DNA of 64,000 bases from UBA2266 sp964406945 (GCA_964406945.1 CAYOTO010000003.1:1-64000), one strand, 5' to 3'. Positions 1-7,210 are shown, counted from the first letter of the stretch. A program made the numbers and translations. Notes: generated by a model from the sequence alone, not told the origin.

Positions 1-1
1 T

Positions 2-34
2 ATCCGCCGCCTGGAAAAACTCCTCGCGGCCTAA
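2..34 (+). CDS. C-terminal tail of a gene truncated by the window edge
   Basis: From base 2 one frame reads IRRLEKLLAA and then TAA at 32-34. This is a charged, leucine-rich helical ending typical of a protein C-terminus. Ten codons cannot identify a family and could occur by chance. The region from 35 to the operator at 329 holds no convincing gene; a short AAAGA/TCTTT hairpin near 99-112 is the only structure seen there. Confidence 0.3.
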   Translation: MRRLEKLLAA

Positions 35-328
35 AATCGGTCAGTTTGAGTTAGTAAGTTTTTCTCCCGCGCAGAACAACGCCATTAGCCTCGAAAAAAG
101 ATCGGTCTTTGATAAACCCGGCTATAACCGTGCGGTACAAATATTCGTCCGCATATAAATCACTGCTCTTTCGCAACTTGAGACTCAGAATACGGTAACC
201 ACAAGGCCCGAATAGCGACCGTACCCCCTACCATCCTTATGAACGTTAGATCAGGTGATCCAGACACTCAGATTTAACCGATCTGACAAAACGGGTGTTT
301 CCGAGGAGCCAGGCGCAGAATTTTTTTG

Positions 329-340
329 AACATATATGTT
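329..340. promoter_or_regulatory. perfect 12-bp palindrome, probable ArsR operator
   Basis: AACATATATGTT is its own reverse complement and lies directly upstream of the proposed -35 element of the arsR-type gene. ArsR/SmtB dimers bind AT-rich inverted repeats that overlap their own promoters, so autoregulation is the obvious inference. No binding data can be read from the sequence. Confidence 0.5.
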
Positions 341-369
341 TTGACGCAGCAGCGAAGGTATATTAGTAT
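341..369 (+). promoter_or_regulatory. probable sigma70-type promoter of the ArsR operon
   Basis: TTGACG at 341-346 is followed after 17 bp by TAGTAT at 364-369. This would start transcription near 376, leaving an AGGG Shine-Dalgarno at about 395-398 and an ATG at 404. The promoter abuts the palindrome at 329-340, a layout expected for repression by the downstream ArsR protein. It also argues against the upstream ATG at 368 as the start codon. Confidence 0.45.
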
Positions 370-403
370 GTCAGCGGATACTAAAATAATTTGCAGGGTC
401 GAT

Positions 404-766
404 ATGAGCAAGACTTTGGAATTGGCGCATATTTGTAAGGTTTTATCCGTCGATACACGCGTTCGGATACTCGAGCTGGTAAAGGACCGCTCTCTTTGCG
501 TGGGCGCGATTGCCGCCAGGCTGGACGTAACGCAAGGAGCAGTATCCCAACATCTCCGGATTATGCGAGACGCCGGCCTGGTCGTCGACGAGAAACGCGG
601 GTACTTCGTACACTACCGCTTGAATGAGGACACCCTCGCCGCGTGGCGAGAGGAGATAGACAGGCTGCTGGGCCCGACCCACGGGGCCGGCACAGACACG
701 AAAGGAACCGCCAAATGTGTGAGTGCAATGAACAGAAAAAAGGCTGCCAGAAACCGGAAAATCTGA
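404..766 (+). CDS. ArsR/SmtB-family transcriptional repressor
   Basis: This is a 120-aa winged-helix DNA-binding protein, expected to repress its own operon and release DNA on binding a metal, metalloid or redox/sulfur signal. The recognition helix region reads IAARLDVTQGAVSQHLRIMR, followed by a beta-wing around EKRGYFVHYRL. No ELCVCDL-type arsenic-binding motif is present; the equivalent stretch is RSLCVGAIAARL with a single cysteine, so the inducer cannot be predicted. ATG at 404 is preferred because the promoter and SD fit it; ATG at 368 would add 12 residues. The last 52 bases overlap the next gene in another frame, so the tail beyond about GTDTK is basic and probably not conserved. The classification is confident; the ligand is unknown. 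Confidence 0.88.
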   Translation: MSKTLELAHICKVLSVDTRVRILELVKDRSLCVGAIAARLDVTQGAVSQHLRIMRDAGLVVDEKRGYFVHYRLNEDTLAAWREEIDRLLGPTHGAGTDTKGTAKCVSAMNRKKAARNRKI

Positions 767-867
767 AAGGTAAACCAGAAGACTGCTCACCGGGGCAGAT
801 TCGCAACTGCCATGGCGACGCCGAGAACCATTGCTGCGCAGGTGGCGCAGACCGAAAGGAAGGGTAA
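715..867 (+). CDS. 50-aa cysteine-rich small protein
   Basis: The ORF begins MCECNEQKKGCQKPENLKGK and continues with KPEDCSPGQI, NCHGD and HCC motifs, giving seven cysteines and two histidines in 50 residues. AAAGGA at 701-706 sits 8 bases ahead of the ATG. The gene starts inside the end of the ArsR gene in a different frame and stops two bases before the DsrE-like gene, so it is probably translated as part of the operon. No signal peptide is visible, suggesting a cytoplasmic protein. The cysteine content suggests metal or metalloid binding; this is inference. Small proteins of similar look occur beside ArsR/DsrE genes in anaerobes as far as I recall. It is the kind of gene automated callers miss because of the overlap. 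Confidence 0.62.
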   Translation: MCECNEQKKGCQKPENLKGKPEDCSPGQIRNCHGDAENHCCAGGADRKEG

Positions 868-869
868 AT

Positions 870-1190
870 ATGAAACTTGGAATGATCATAACCCAGACCG
901 AACCGGAGACCGTTTTCAACGCCCTGCGTCTGGCGCTGTACAGTCTGGAGCAAGGCGACGATGTGCGGATATTCCTGTCGGGCAAGGGCGTAGAAATCGA
1001 CCAGATTGAAGACCCGACGTTTGATGTGAAAGGCGAAGCACAGAAGGTACTCGACGCTGGCGGAGAATTTCTGGCGTGCGGCACATGCCTGAAGCTACGG
1101 AACTCTGAGGGGTCGGAGGTGTGCCCGCTTTCAACGCTGAAGGATCATTACGAGATCGTCCGAGACTCGGACAGGGTCATCACGGTATGA
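870..1190 (+). CDS. DsrE/DsrF-like family protein
   Basis: This 106-aa protein begins MKLGMIITQTEPETVFNALR and has the alpha/beta fold pattern of the DsrE/TusD superfamily: an N-terminal beta strand, the helix FNALRLALYSLEQGDDVRIF, then the conserved GGEFLACGTCLKLR segment. CGTC lies where sulfur-relay members carry the active cysteine (around residues 69-72). Family members carry persulfide sulfur or are of unknown function. SD AGGG lies upstream at about 861. Its stop TGA overlaps the ATG of the ABC ATPase (ATGA), implying translational coupling. A role in sulfur or thiol chemistry linked to the exporter is inference. Confidence 0.82.
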   Translation: MKLGMIITQTEPETVFNALRLALYSLEQGDDVRIFLSGKGVEIDQIEDPTFDVKGEAQKVLDAGGEFLACGTCLKLRNSEGSEVCPLSTLKDHYEIVRDSDRVITV

Positions 1191-2179
1191 CAGCTAACGA
1201 TGTTACCGCCATTGAAGTGCGAAGCCTGGCCAAGCGATTCGGCGAGGTACAGGCCGTGGCGGGCATCGAATTCGACGTGTGGAAAGGCGAGTTGTTCGGC
1301 TTTCTCGGCCCCAACGGGGCGGGCAAGACCACAACAATCAATGTACTTACCGGGCTTGCCAGGCCGGATTCGGGGTCTGTGCGAATTGCCGGCATTGACT
1401 GCACAAGCAGTCCCAAGGCGGCCCAGCACCTGGTCGGCGTCGTCCCGGATGAGAGCAACCTGTACCCCGAGCTGACGGGTTTTCAGAACCTTTGTTTTTG
1501 CGGGGCGCTTTACGGGATGCGAAAAGACGAGCGGAAAGCGCGAGCACGGGAGCTGCTCGACACATTCGCCCTGGCCGATGCGGCCAATCGGAGATTCGCC
1601 GGCTACTCCAGAGGTATGAAGCGCAAGCTCACGATCGCTGCCGGAATCATCCACTCGCCGACTATCCTGTTCATGGACGAACCGACCACCGGTATCGACG
1701 TGGCCAGCGCCCGCCAGATACGCCAGCTCATCGCCGACCTGAACACCGCCGGGACGACGATCTTCCTGACCACACACTACATAGAGGAGGCCCAGCGGCT
1801 GTGCGGGCGCATCGCCTTCATCGTCAGGGGTCGGATCGTCCGCATCGACACGGTCGAAGAGCTGATGCGTCGGACGGATGGCCGTCATGTAATGCAGTTC
1901 GCCGTCTCCAACAGAGCCACAGAACTCTGTGAGGCGATAGCCGCCGAATGGCCAAACTTGCATTGCCAAGCTGTCGCCGATGGTCAAATCCGCGTGGAAT
2001 CGCCCGATCCGGTGCGCGTGGGGCCTCTGGTGCGGCTCCTGGAGGATCGGGGCGCGGAGGTATCCGAGGCCCGCAAACTCCAGCCATCGCTGGAGGACGT
2101 CTTCGTCGAGATCACGGGTATTGAGGCGGGCGCGATGAAGCGGGAGAAGGAAAAGGCCGGGAAAGGGGGCGGGAGATGA
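1187..2179 (+). CDS. ABC transporter ATP-binding protein (ABC-2 exporter type)
   Basis: This 330-aa ATPase energises the permease encoded next. Walker A GPNGAGKTTT is at residues 41-50, the signature YSRGMKRKL at about 140-148, Walker B ILFMDEPTTGID at about 160-171, and the H-loop histidine in LTTHYIEEAQ near 200. The roughly 100 residues after the nucleotide-binding domain match the C-terminal extension common in CcmA/NatA/DrrA-like exporters and end in a lysine/arginine-rich tail. The start is ATG at 1187, overlapping the DsrE-like stop; longer readings upstream run through that gene and are not credible. The stop overlaps the permease start by four bases. The substrate is unknown; context suggests export of a toxic or sulfur-related compound. 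Confidence 0.92.
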   Translation: MTANDVTAIEVRSLAKRFGEVQAVAGIEFDVWKGELFGFLGPNGAGKTTTINVLTGLARPDSGSVRIAGIDCTSSPKAAQHLVGVVPDESNLYPELTGFQNLCFCGALYGMRKDERKARARELLDTFALADAANRRFAGYSRGMKRKLTIAAGIIHSPTILFMDEPTTGIDVASARQIRQLIADLNTAGTTIFLTTHYIEEAQRLCGRIAFIVRGRIVRIDTVEELMRRTDGRHVMQFAVSNRATELCEAIAAEWPNLHCQAVADGQIRVESPDPVRVGPLVRLLEDRGAEVSEARKLQPSLEDVFVEITGIEAGAMKREKEKAGKGGGR

Positions 2180-2913
2180 AGGCGTGGATCGCATTCTGGA
2201 ACATCCTGGCCAAGGATATGCGGACCTACTATCTCAAGCCGCCGAACATCAGTTGGGGTCTGATCTTCCCCCTGGCGTGGACGGGGATGTTCTTCATCCG
2301 CTCTGGGGCCGGACTCGACAGCGTACCGGCGTTGCTGCCGGGTGTGATCGCCGTGTCGGTGCTGTTCGGCACAACGAGCCTGCTGGCGGTCACGGTGACG
2401 TTCGAAAAGAAGGGCCGGTCATTCGAACGGCTGCTACTGGCGCCCATCCCGCTGGAACTGCTGATGGCGGCCAAAACCGGCGGCGCGATCCTGTTCGGGA
2501 TCGTCAACGCCTTCGTGCCGATCATCATGGCCGCGTTCCTGATTGACTTGTCTGGAGTGAACTGGCCTATGCTCGTTCCGGCCATCATTCTCATTGCCAT
2601 CAGTTCGACATTCCTGGGCTTGTTCATCGCGGTATCCGTCAGCGAGGTCTTCGAGGCCCAGACGTTCTCGAACTTCTTCCGCTTCCCGATGCTGTTCCTG
2701 TGCGGGCTGTTCTTCCCCATCGAGCAGTTGCCCGTCTGGCTTCGGCCGCTCTCCTACGCGCTGCCGCTGACCTACGGGGCCGACGTGCTGCACGGTTCGA
2801 TCCACCGCTCACCGAACCTGCCGCTTCTGCTGGACTTCGGCCTGTTGGCTGTCTTCTGCGTGGCGCTGTTCGCCCTGAGCCTTCGGAACATCCGGCACAA
2901 GTGGATCACGTAA
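2176..2913 (+). CDS. ABC-2 type transporter permease
   Basis: This 245-aa integral membrane protein has about six predicted hydrophobic segments, for example VLFGTTSLLAVTVTF, FGIVNAFVPIIMAAFLI, LVPAIILIAISSTFLGLFIA and FGLLAVFCVALFAL. The loop GLFFPIEQLPVWLRPLSYAL followed by PLTYGADVLHG is typical of ABC-2 permeases of the NodJ/DrrB type. It is coupled to the ATPase by an ATGA overlap, and the two form one exporter. The C-terminus RNIRHKWIT is basic and cytoplasmic. The substrate is not predictable. Confidence 0.9.
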   Translation: MKAWIAFWNILAKDMRTYYLKPPNISWGLIFPLAWTGMFFIRSGAGLDSVPALLPGVIAVSVLFGTTSLLAVTVTFEKKGRSFERLLLAPIPLELLMAAKTGGAILFGIVNAFVPIIMAAFLIDLSGVNWPMLVPAIILIAISSTFLGLFIAVSVSEVFEAQTFSNFFRFPMLFLCGLFFPIEQLPVWLRPLSYALPLTYGADVLHGSIHRSPNLPLLLDFGLLAVFCVALFALSLRNIRHKWIT

Positions 2914-2930
2914 TTGTCAGGCAGGTGCGA

Positions 2931-4052
2931 ATGAAGATCCGTAGCTTCGAGTTCAATCTTCGAGAAACGGCCGGGTCGCTGGGCGACTTTGGCACATTGC
3001 TGCCGCTGGCCATCGGATACATCACTGTCTGTGGGCTTAATCCAGCAGGTTTGCTGATCATGATGGGCCTGGTGAACATAGCCACCGGGTTGGTCTATCG
3101 CCTTCCTATGCCCGTGGAACCGATGAAGGTGCTCGCCGTCGTGGCCATCGCCCAAGCCTGGACGCCGGAGAAGGTCTACACCTCTGGGCTGGTCATGGGT
3201 GCAGTCTGGCTGGCGATGGGCGCGACCGGTGCGATGGACTTTGTCGCCCGGATCACGCCTCGCAGCGTGATTCGCGGCATCCAGCTTTCGCTGGGGGCGC
3301 TGCTGGCCGTCGAGGGCGTCAGGATGGCCGCCACGTGGTGGCTGCTTGGTGCTGCAGCGGTGGTCGTTGTGCTGTTGCTGCGGAGTAATCGTTACGCTCC
3401 AGCCTCTATAGTTCTGGTTGTCGGTGGGATAGTTATCATGGCCGTCCGAGGCCGGTTGGCCGAGGTAGGCGGCATCTCGCTATCGCTTCCGCCATTGACG
3501 ATGGTGGACCCGCGCCAGATCTGGCCCGTGCTGCGGGACGCGGGGTTGGCGCAGATTCCTTTAACCGCTACAAACGCCGTGATCGCAACGAGCGTCCTCA
3601 TCTCGGAATACTGGCCGAACCGGCGAGTCACCAACCGGAAGTTGGCGGTAAATATGGGTGTTATTAATATCGTGCTGCCGTTCTTTGGCGGCATGCCCCT
3701 GTGTCACGGGTCTGGAGGTCTGGCTGGTCAGCATTACTTCGGCGCTAGAACCGGCGGCGCCAACATTATCGAAGGGACCATCGAGATCGGCCTGGGTGTC
3801 CTGCTGGCGCAGAGCATCGCGTCGATCTTCGCCGCGTTTCCGCTGGCTATCGTAGGGGCGATGATGCTGCTGGTCGGTGTCGAGATGGTCAAGTTCGCCC
3901 GCGATCTGCGGTTCAATCGGCATCTCGTGCCCGTTGCGGCTACGCTGGCCGGTTCGCTCCTGGCGAATATGGCTGTTGGTTTTGCGGTCGGGATGGCCGT
4001 CCACTACATCTTGCCGGGAAAGGAGCATCGTAATGCCGACGCCCAGCGATGA
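2931..4052 (+). CDS. MOT1-family sulfate/molybdate transporter
   Basis: This 373-aa polytopic membrane protein resembles the MFS_MOT1 family (molybdate/sulfate permeases distantly related to SulP, without a STAS domain). The diagnostic first segment RETAGSLGDFGTLLPLAIGY and the later GGMPLCHGSGGLAGQHYFGA match the two conserved MOT1 blocks. ATG at 2931 is 17 bases after the permease stop; the longer upstream reading overlaps the permease gene and is rejected. An oxyanion transporter next to an ArsR/DsrE/exporter set fits sulfate, molybdate or a toxic analogue such as selenate, tungstate or arsenate, but the choice is inference. The last 20 bases overlap the ECF sigma gene. Confidence 0.85.
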   Translation: MKIRSFEFNLRETAGSLGDFGTLLPLAIGYITVCGLNPAGLLIMMGLVNIATGLVYRLPMPVEPMKVLAVVAIAQAWTPEKVYTSGLVMGAVWLAMGATGAMDFVARITPRSVIRGIQLSLGALLAVEGVRMAATWWLLGAAAVVVVLLLRSNRYAPASIVLVVGGIVIMAVRGRLAEVGGISLSLPPLTMVDPRQIWPVLRDAGLAQIPLTATNAVIATSVLISEYWPNRRVTNRKLAVNMGVINIVLPFFGGMPLCHGSGGLAGQHYFGARTGGANIIEGTIEIGLGVLLAQSIASIFAAFPLAIVGAMMLLVGVEMVKFARDLRFNRHLVPVAATLAGSLLANMAVGFAVGMAVHYILPGKEHRNADAQR

Positions 4053-4575
4053 AAGCTTGATGCTGAGCGTGCGTGAGGGGGACCTGGACGCCTTCGAGCA
4101 GATCGTCGTGCGCCACCAGGTGCAGGCGTGGCGTGTGGCCTATCGATTCACCGGCGACGCCGCCGAGGCCGAGGACCTCGCCCAGGAAGCTTTTCTGAAG
4201 ATTCTTGACGCAGCTGAGCGATACAGTCCCACGGCCACATTTCGCACCTATTTCTATCGGATTCTGACGCGGCTGTGCATAGATCACCGGCGCAAAAAAC
4301 GGCCCATTCTCGCTGATTCTCTGCCGGACACGGCCGATACGGCGCCTTGCCCTTCGGCCCAGGCCGACCGAACCGAACGGGAGATGCTGATTCAAGCCGT
4401 GCTGAATTCCCTGCCCCCCGACTACCGCATGGCGTTGGTCCTGCGGTATTTCGAAGGACTCAGCGGGGCCGAAATGGCCGAGGTTATGGGCCGCAGCACC
4501 AAGTCTGTCGAACGCCTGCTGGCGCGAGCGAGGGGGGCCATAGAACCGCGATTGAAAAATTTTTTTGACCTTTAG
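4033..4575 (+). CDS. ECF-type RNA polymerase sigma factor
   Basis: This is a 180-aa sigma70-family factor of the RpoE/ECF class. Region 2 is at residues 10-80 with DAFEQIVVRHQ and the core-binding stretch AAEAEDLAQEAFLKIL. Region 4 is at about 120-175 with LPPDYRMALVLRYFEGLSG and the helix-turn-helix AEVMGRSTKSVERLLARAR. ATG at 4033 lies inside the end of the transporter gene. The gene is followed by a zinc-finger anti-sigma factor and a periplasmic sensor, the same order of functions as cnrH/cnrY/cnrX of cobalt-nickel resistance. It presumably drives the downstream efflux genes on metal or envelope stress. Confidence 0.93.
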   Translation: MPTPSDESLMLSVREGDLDAFEQIVVRHQVQAWRVAYRFTGDAAEAEDLAQEAFLKILDAAERYSPTATFRTYFYRILTRLCIDHRRKKRPILADSLPDTADTAPCPSAQADRTEREMLIQAVLNSLPPDYRMALVLRYFEGLSGAEMAEVMGRSTKSVERLLARARGAIEPRLKNFFDL

Positions 4576-4636
4576 CTATTCTTCAAGGGGGATTTCCCGG
4601 ACTCAGTCGTTTAATTTAACTAAAGGAGGCAGCAAA

Positions 4637-5134
4637 ATGCGCTGCGAAGAAGTAGTAAGACAACTGAACAGAACATCCGCTGGCGAGTTGCCGCCGCATG
4701 TTCACGAAGCCGTGCATGGCCACCTGGCCGGATGTGAGGCCTGCCGAGCGGCGTTGGCGGAGATCGACGCCCTGGCCGGGATCCTTGCCGGCATGCCATC
4801 GCCGCCGGTTCCGGCAGGCTTTACCACGCGTGTGATGGCTGCGGCAGCGATGCGCCGCAAGGCCAAGGATGTGACTGAGTGGAGCTTTGTGAAGTGGTGG
4901 CGAACGGTGTCGGCGCCTATTCATGCCGCTGCGGCTGCGGCGCTGATCATCGGTTTGAGCATTGGGCTGGCGATGGGATGGAGCACGGCAAGTTTGCCCG
5001 CGCAGGCCGGTGCGGCGGCTCAATCCAATCTCCTCGATGGGTACCAGATTGACTACTTCAGCGAGGCGCCATCCGGATCGCTGGCCGACAGCTATCTGAC
5101 GCTCGTCGCAGCTACTAACGAGGGAGGACGCTGA
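4637..5134 (+). CDS. membrane anti-sigma factor with N-terminal zinc finger
   Basis: This 165-aa protein has the zf-HC2 anti-sigma fold at its N-terminus. CEEVVRQLNR begins the domain and HGHLAGCEACRAAL supplies the HxxxCxxC zinc ligands near residues 29-36. One transmembrane segment around residues 95-118 (AAAAAALIIGLSIGLAMGW) would place the C-terminal 45 residues outside the cytoplasm. An excellent SD (AAAGGAGG, 4622-4629) fixes the start at 4637. It should sequester the preceding sigma factor; the periplasmic tail may receive the signal from the next gene product. Confidence 0.86.
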   Translation: MRCEEVVRQLNRTSAGELPPHVHEAVHGHLAGCEACRAALAEIDALAGILAGMPSPPVPAGFTTRVMAAAAMRRKAKDVTEWSFVKWWRTVSAPIHAAAAAALIIGLSIGLAMGWSTASLPAQAGAAAQSNLLDGYQIDYFSEAPSGSLADSYLTLVAATNEGGR

Positions 5135-5136
5135 CT

Positions 5137-5694
5137 ATGTGGAAGGATATGAAGGCAATAATCGTAATCTTGGTTTTCTCTATTGCTCTGAACACGGCGT
5201 TCGGCGCCATGTGGGCCATACGGCGCCTTCCCGCACATCTCGGTTGTGCCGGGCATAAAACAGAATCGCGCACCGAAAGTTGTATATCGTGCCCGCTCCA
5301 CCGTAAACTCGGCACGAGCGAAAAGCAATGGCAGGAAATTGAACCTCGCTTAGTAGAGTTCAAGAAGTCTTCTCAGGCAATATGCCGAGAGATCAATCAA
5401 TTGCGTGATGAGCTAATCGACCTGCTCGCCGCTCCTCAAACCGACTTCGAGGCTATTGGCGCCAAGCAGGATGAAATCCTTGCCGGGCAGCGCAGAATGC
5501 AGGAACTGCTTATTTCACACCTTCTGGCGGAAAAGGAGATGCTTACACTTCAACAGCAACAAGCACTCTTTGATATGATTCGAAAGCGCGGCGGATGTGC
5601 GGGCCGTTCACCGATGATGGGTGTTAAACCGTTCGGCATCCCACAAGCTGATCTGAATCATACTGGCAGTAGTGACCACTACGAAAGGAGGTAA
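5137..5694 (+). CDS. periplasmic heavy-metal sensor-like protein (CnrX/Spy-like)
   Basis: This 185-aa protein has an N-terminal membrane anchor at residues 5-25, followed by an almost entirely helical domain with LTXXQ-like features (LGTSEKQWQEIEPRLVEFKK) and long coiled-coil helices to about residue 150. This matches the helical-hairpin fold of CnrX, ZraP and Spy relatives (heavy-metal resistance family). Cysteines and histidines cluster before the domain (HLGCAGHK, SCISCPLH) and near the end (GGCAGRSPMMG), which could bind metal. It begins two bases after the anti-sigma stop, so the sigma, anti-sigma and sensor genes form a cassette. The metal is not predictable; the GC-X-MM end would suit copper or another soft metal (inference). 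Confidence 0.75.
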   Translation: MWKDMKAIIVILVFSIALNTAFGAMWAIRRLPAHLGCAGHKTESRTESCISCPLHRKLGTSEKQWQEIEPRLVEFKKSSQAICREINQLRDELIDLLAAPQTDFEAIGAKQDEILAGQRRMQELLISHLLAEKEMLTLQQQQALFDMIRKRGGCAGRSPMMGVKPFGIPQADLNHTGSSDHYERR

Positions 5695-5778
5695 AGCCGC
5701 TCAAAACAAATATCTATACAAAGAAGGGACTTGTTTTTGTACGTTCATGAATGGAAAATGAAGATGAAAGGATAGAAT

Positions 5779-6120
5779 ATGCCTAAGAAGACAGTAGCTT
5801 ATTTAGCCGGTGTGACTGTTCTTGCGTTTGTGGCTATAGCAGTTTATGCGACCGCCGACACAGGTCAGACACTAACGAATGATACGAGCATCGCCAACGC
5901 CGAAGGTTCGGCCCAGGTCTGCGTCAGGGATTGCCAAGCCTGTGAGGGCTGTGACGGGGTTTGCGAGAATTGCGAAGACTGTGACGGAAATTGCGAGGAC
6001 TGCGAGAAATGCGAAGCGGCTTGCAAAGGTCATGGCGAAGGTCGCATGTGCGGCGGTCATGGCGATAGCGGCAATGGCTGTTGGTCCGGCGGCTGCGGCG
6101 GCCATGGTGGGAGCATCTGA
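5779..6120 (+). CDS. secreted 14-cysteine, glycine/histidine-rich protein
   Basis: This 113-aa protein has a clear signal peptide (KKTVAYLAGVTVLAFVAIAVYATA). The mature part has a run of CxxC/CxxxC spacings from residue 48 to 82 (CVRDCQACEGC, then CENCEDCDGNCEDCEKC) rich in Asp and Glu. It ends with a Gly/His-rich tail with HGEGRMCGGHG and CGGHGG. No family is recognised. The pattern resembles a metal-chelating or metallothionein-like periplasmic protein. It lies between the metal-sensor gene and a multiheme-type protein and is followed by a strong terminator, so it may be a highly expressed end product of the sensor cassette. The function is inference from composition and context. Confidence 0.75.
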   Translation: MPKKTVAYLAGVTVLAFVAIAVYATADTGQTLTNDTSIANAEGSAQVCVRDCQACEGCDGVCENCEDCDGNCEDCEKCEAACKGHGEGRMCGGHGDSGNGCWSGGCGGHGGSI

Positions 6121-6182
6121 ATCCACATCAGATAGGTACATCCAACTGCCGATACAACGAATCAGAACAGCTTTTTGACGAA

Positions 6183-6236
6183 CTCTCGTTTGGTGTGAGC
6201 AGTCGAATACGTTCTATCCAAACGAGAGCTTGTTTT
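6183..6236 (+). terminator. intrinsic terminator after the Cys-rich gene
   Basis: CTCTCGTTTGG (6183-6193) pairs perfectly with CCAAACGAGAG (6218-6228) over 11 bp with a 24-base loop. It is followed by CTTGTTTTT. This would end or attenuate the transcript carrying the sigma/anti-sigma/sensor/Cys-rich genes ahead of the cytochrome-like gene. Confidence 0.7.
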
Positions 6237-6291
6237 TAAGGTCCCCAAGGGAATTTCCGAGCAAATGATTCCTCCGCAAGAGGAGTGGGTA

Positions 6292-7071
6292 ATGAAAAGT
6301 GTAACTCGAAGGCAAATATTGGGACCGGTTGGTCTTGCTGCCGGATCATGTGTTTTTTCATCCTGTTTTAACAAGAACGTGGCGCCCTCTTCGGGCAAAG
6401 ACAAAGCCGGCTTCCCCTGGCCTTACGCCGAGTTAGACCCGGATATTACTGCACAACGAACGTACTATGACTGTGAAGAGGGTAAGTGCATGTACGGCGT
6501 CTTTGCGCCTGTCATGTCACAGCTTGCTGCAGAACACGGCGAGCCCTACAGGTCTTTTCCTGTTGGCATGATGAGGTACGGTGTTGGCGGTGCAGGTGGA
6601 TCGGGCTCATTGTGCGGCGCACTCAACGGGGGCGCCGCCCTTATCGGGTTATTCGCCAAATCAGAAAACGACATGAAACGGCTTATTCGCGGACTGTTTC
6701 TGTGGTATGAGCAAGCTGAACTGCCGGCTTATGTTCCCGAAAAGCCGATCCTCGATGTCGAACTGCCGAGGTCTGTCCCCGGCTCTGTTCTTTGCCACGT
6801 TTCTGTTACCAGGTGGTGCGAAACTTCAGGCTGCAAGGCTTTCAGCAAGCCACGAGAGGAGCGATGCAAGCGTCTTGCTGCCGATACTGCTAAGCAAACA
6901 GTTGAGATTCTAAATGCCCATTTTACCGGGGAGTCTATATCTGTTGCAGAGTTAAGTGAGAACGTTAGAAGATGTAAATCGTGCCATGCAAAAGGCAGCG
7001 AAATGTCAAACTCCAGGGGCTACATGAACTGCGGCAGTTGCCATTCCTCTCTTGCAAAGGACCATCCATGA
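6292..7071 (+). CDS. split-Soret cytochrome c-like diheme protein (C_GCAxxG_C_C family)
   Basis: This is a 259-aa exported redox protein. The N-terminus KSVTRRQILGPVGLAAGSC carries a twin-arginine motif and a possible lipobox before cysteines at FSSC. The central domain fits the C_GCAxxG_C_C family: CEEGKCMYGVF near residues 61-71, GSGSLCGALNGGAALIGLF near 101-119, and CKAFSKPREERC near 182-193. At the C-terminus CKSCH and CGSCH are two CxxCH heme c sites, the combination known from split-Soret cytochromes of Desulfovibrio. An AGGAG at 6281-6285 supports ATG at 6292 over the in-frame ATG at 6265. A role in electron transfer to a metal(loid) is inference. Confidence 0.8.
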   Translation: MKSVTRRQILGPVGLAAGSCVFSSCFNKNVAPSSGKDKAGFPWPYAELDPDITAQRTYYDCEEGKCMYGVFAPVMSQLAAEHGEPYRSFPVGMMRYGVGGAGGSGSLCGALNGGAALIGLFAKSENDMKRLIRGLFLWYEQAELPAYVPEKPILDVELPRSVPGSVLCHVSVTRWCETSGCKAFSKPREERCKRLAADTAKQTVEILNAHFTGESISVAELSENVRRCKSCHAKGSEMSNSRGYMNCGSCHSSLAKDHP

Positions 7072-7128
7072 TTTCCCGCCGTGTTACGGCAAACGCCAAA
7101 CTGAATACAATTTACTCCATACAGATAC

Positions 7129-7158
7129 TTGACGGGAAATATTGAATCACCGTATGCA
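7129..7158 (+). promoter_or_regulatory. possible promoter of the efflux genes
   Basis: TTGACG at 7129-7134 is followed after 18 bp by TATGCA at 7153-7158, about 50 bases ahead of the outer-membrane factor gene. The -35 is good and the -10 weak, which fits an activated or low-activity promoter. An ECF-dependent promoter could also be present but no clear GGAAC/GTC pair was recognised. Confidence 0.25.
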
Positions 7159-7210
7159 GCCAAACAAACGAACAGAAAAGCAAAGCAAACAGACCTGAGA
7201 GCGTGACAGT

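Noticed and set aside
1148..2194. 348-codon minus-strand frame opposite the ABC ATPase
   Set aside because: The sense strand carries all Walker motifs; the antisense product is low-information and lacks any family feature.
7071..7140. 8-bp inverted repeat ATTTCCCG/CGGGAAAT before the outer-membrane factor gene
   Set aside because: The arms are 54 bases apart and short, so it is not convincing as a terminator or operator.
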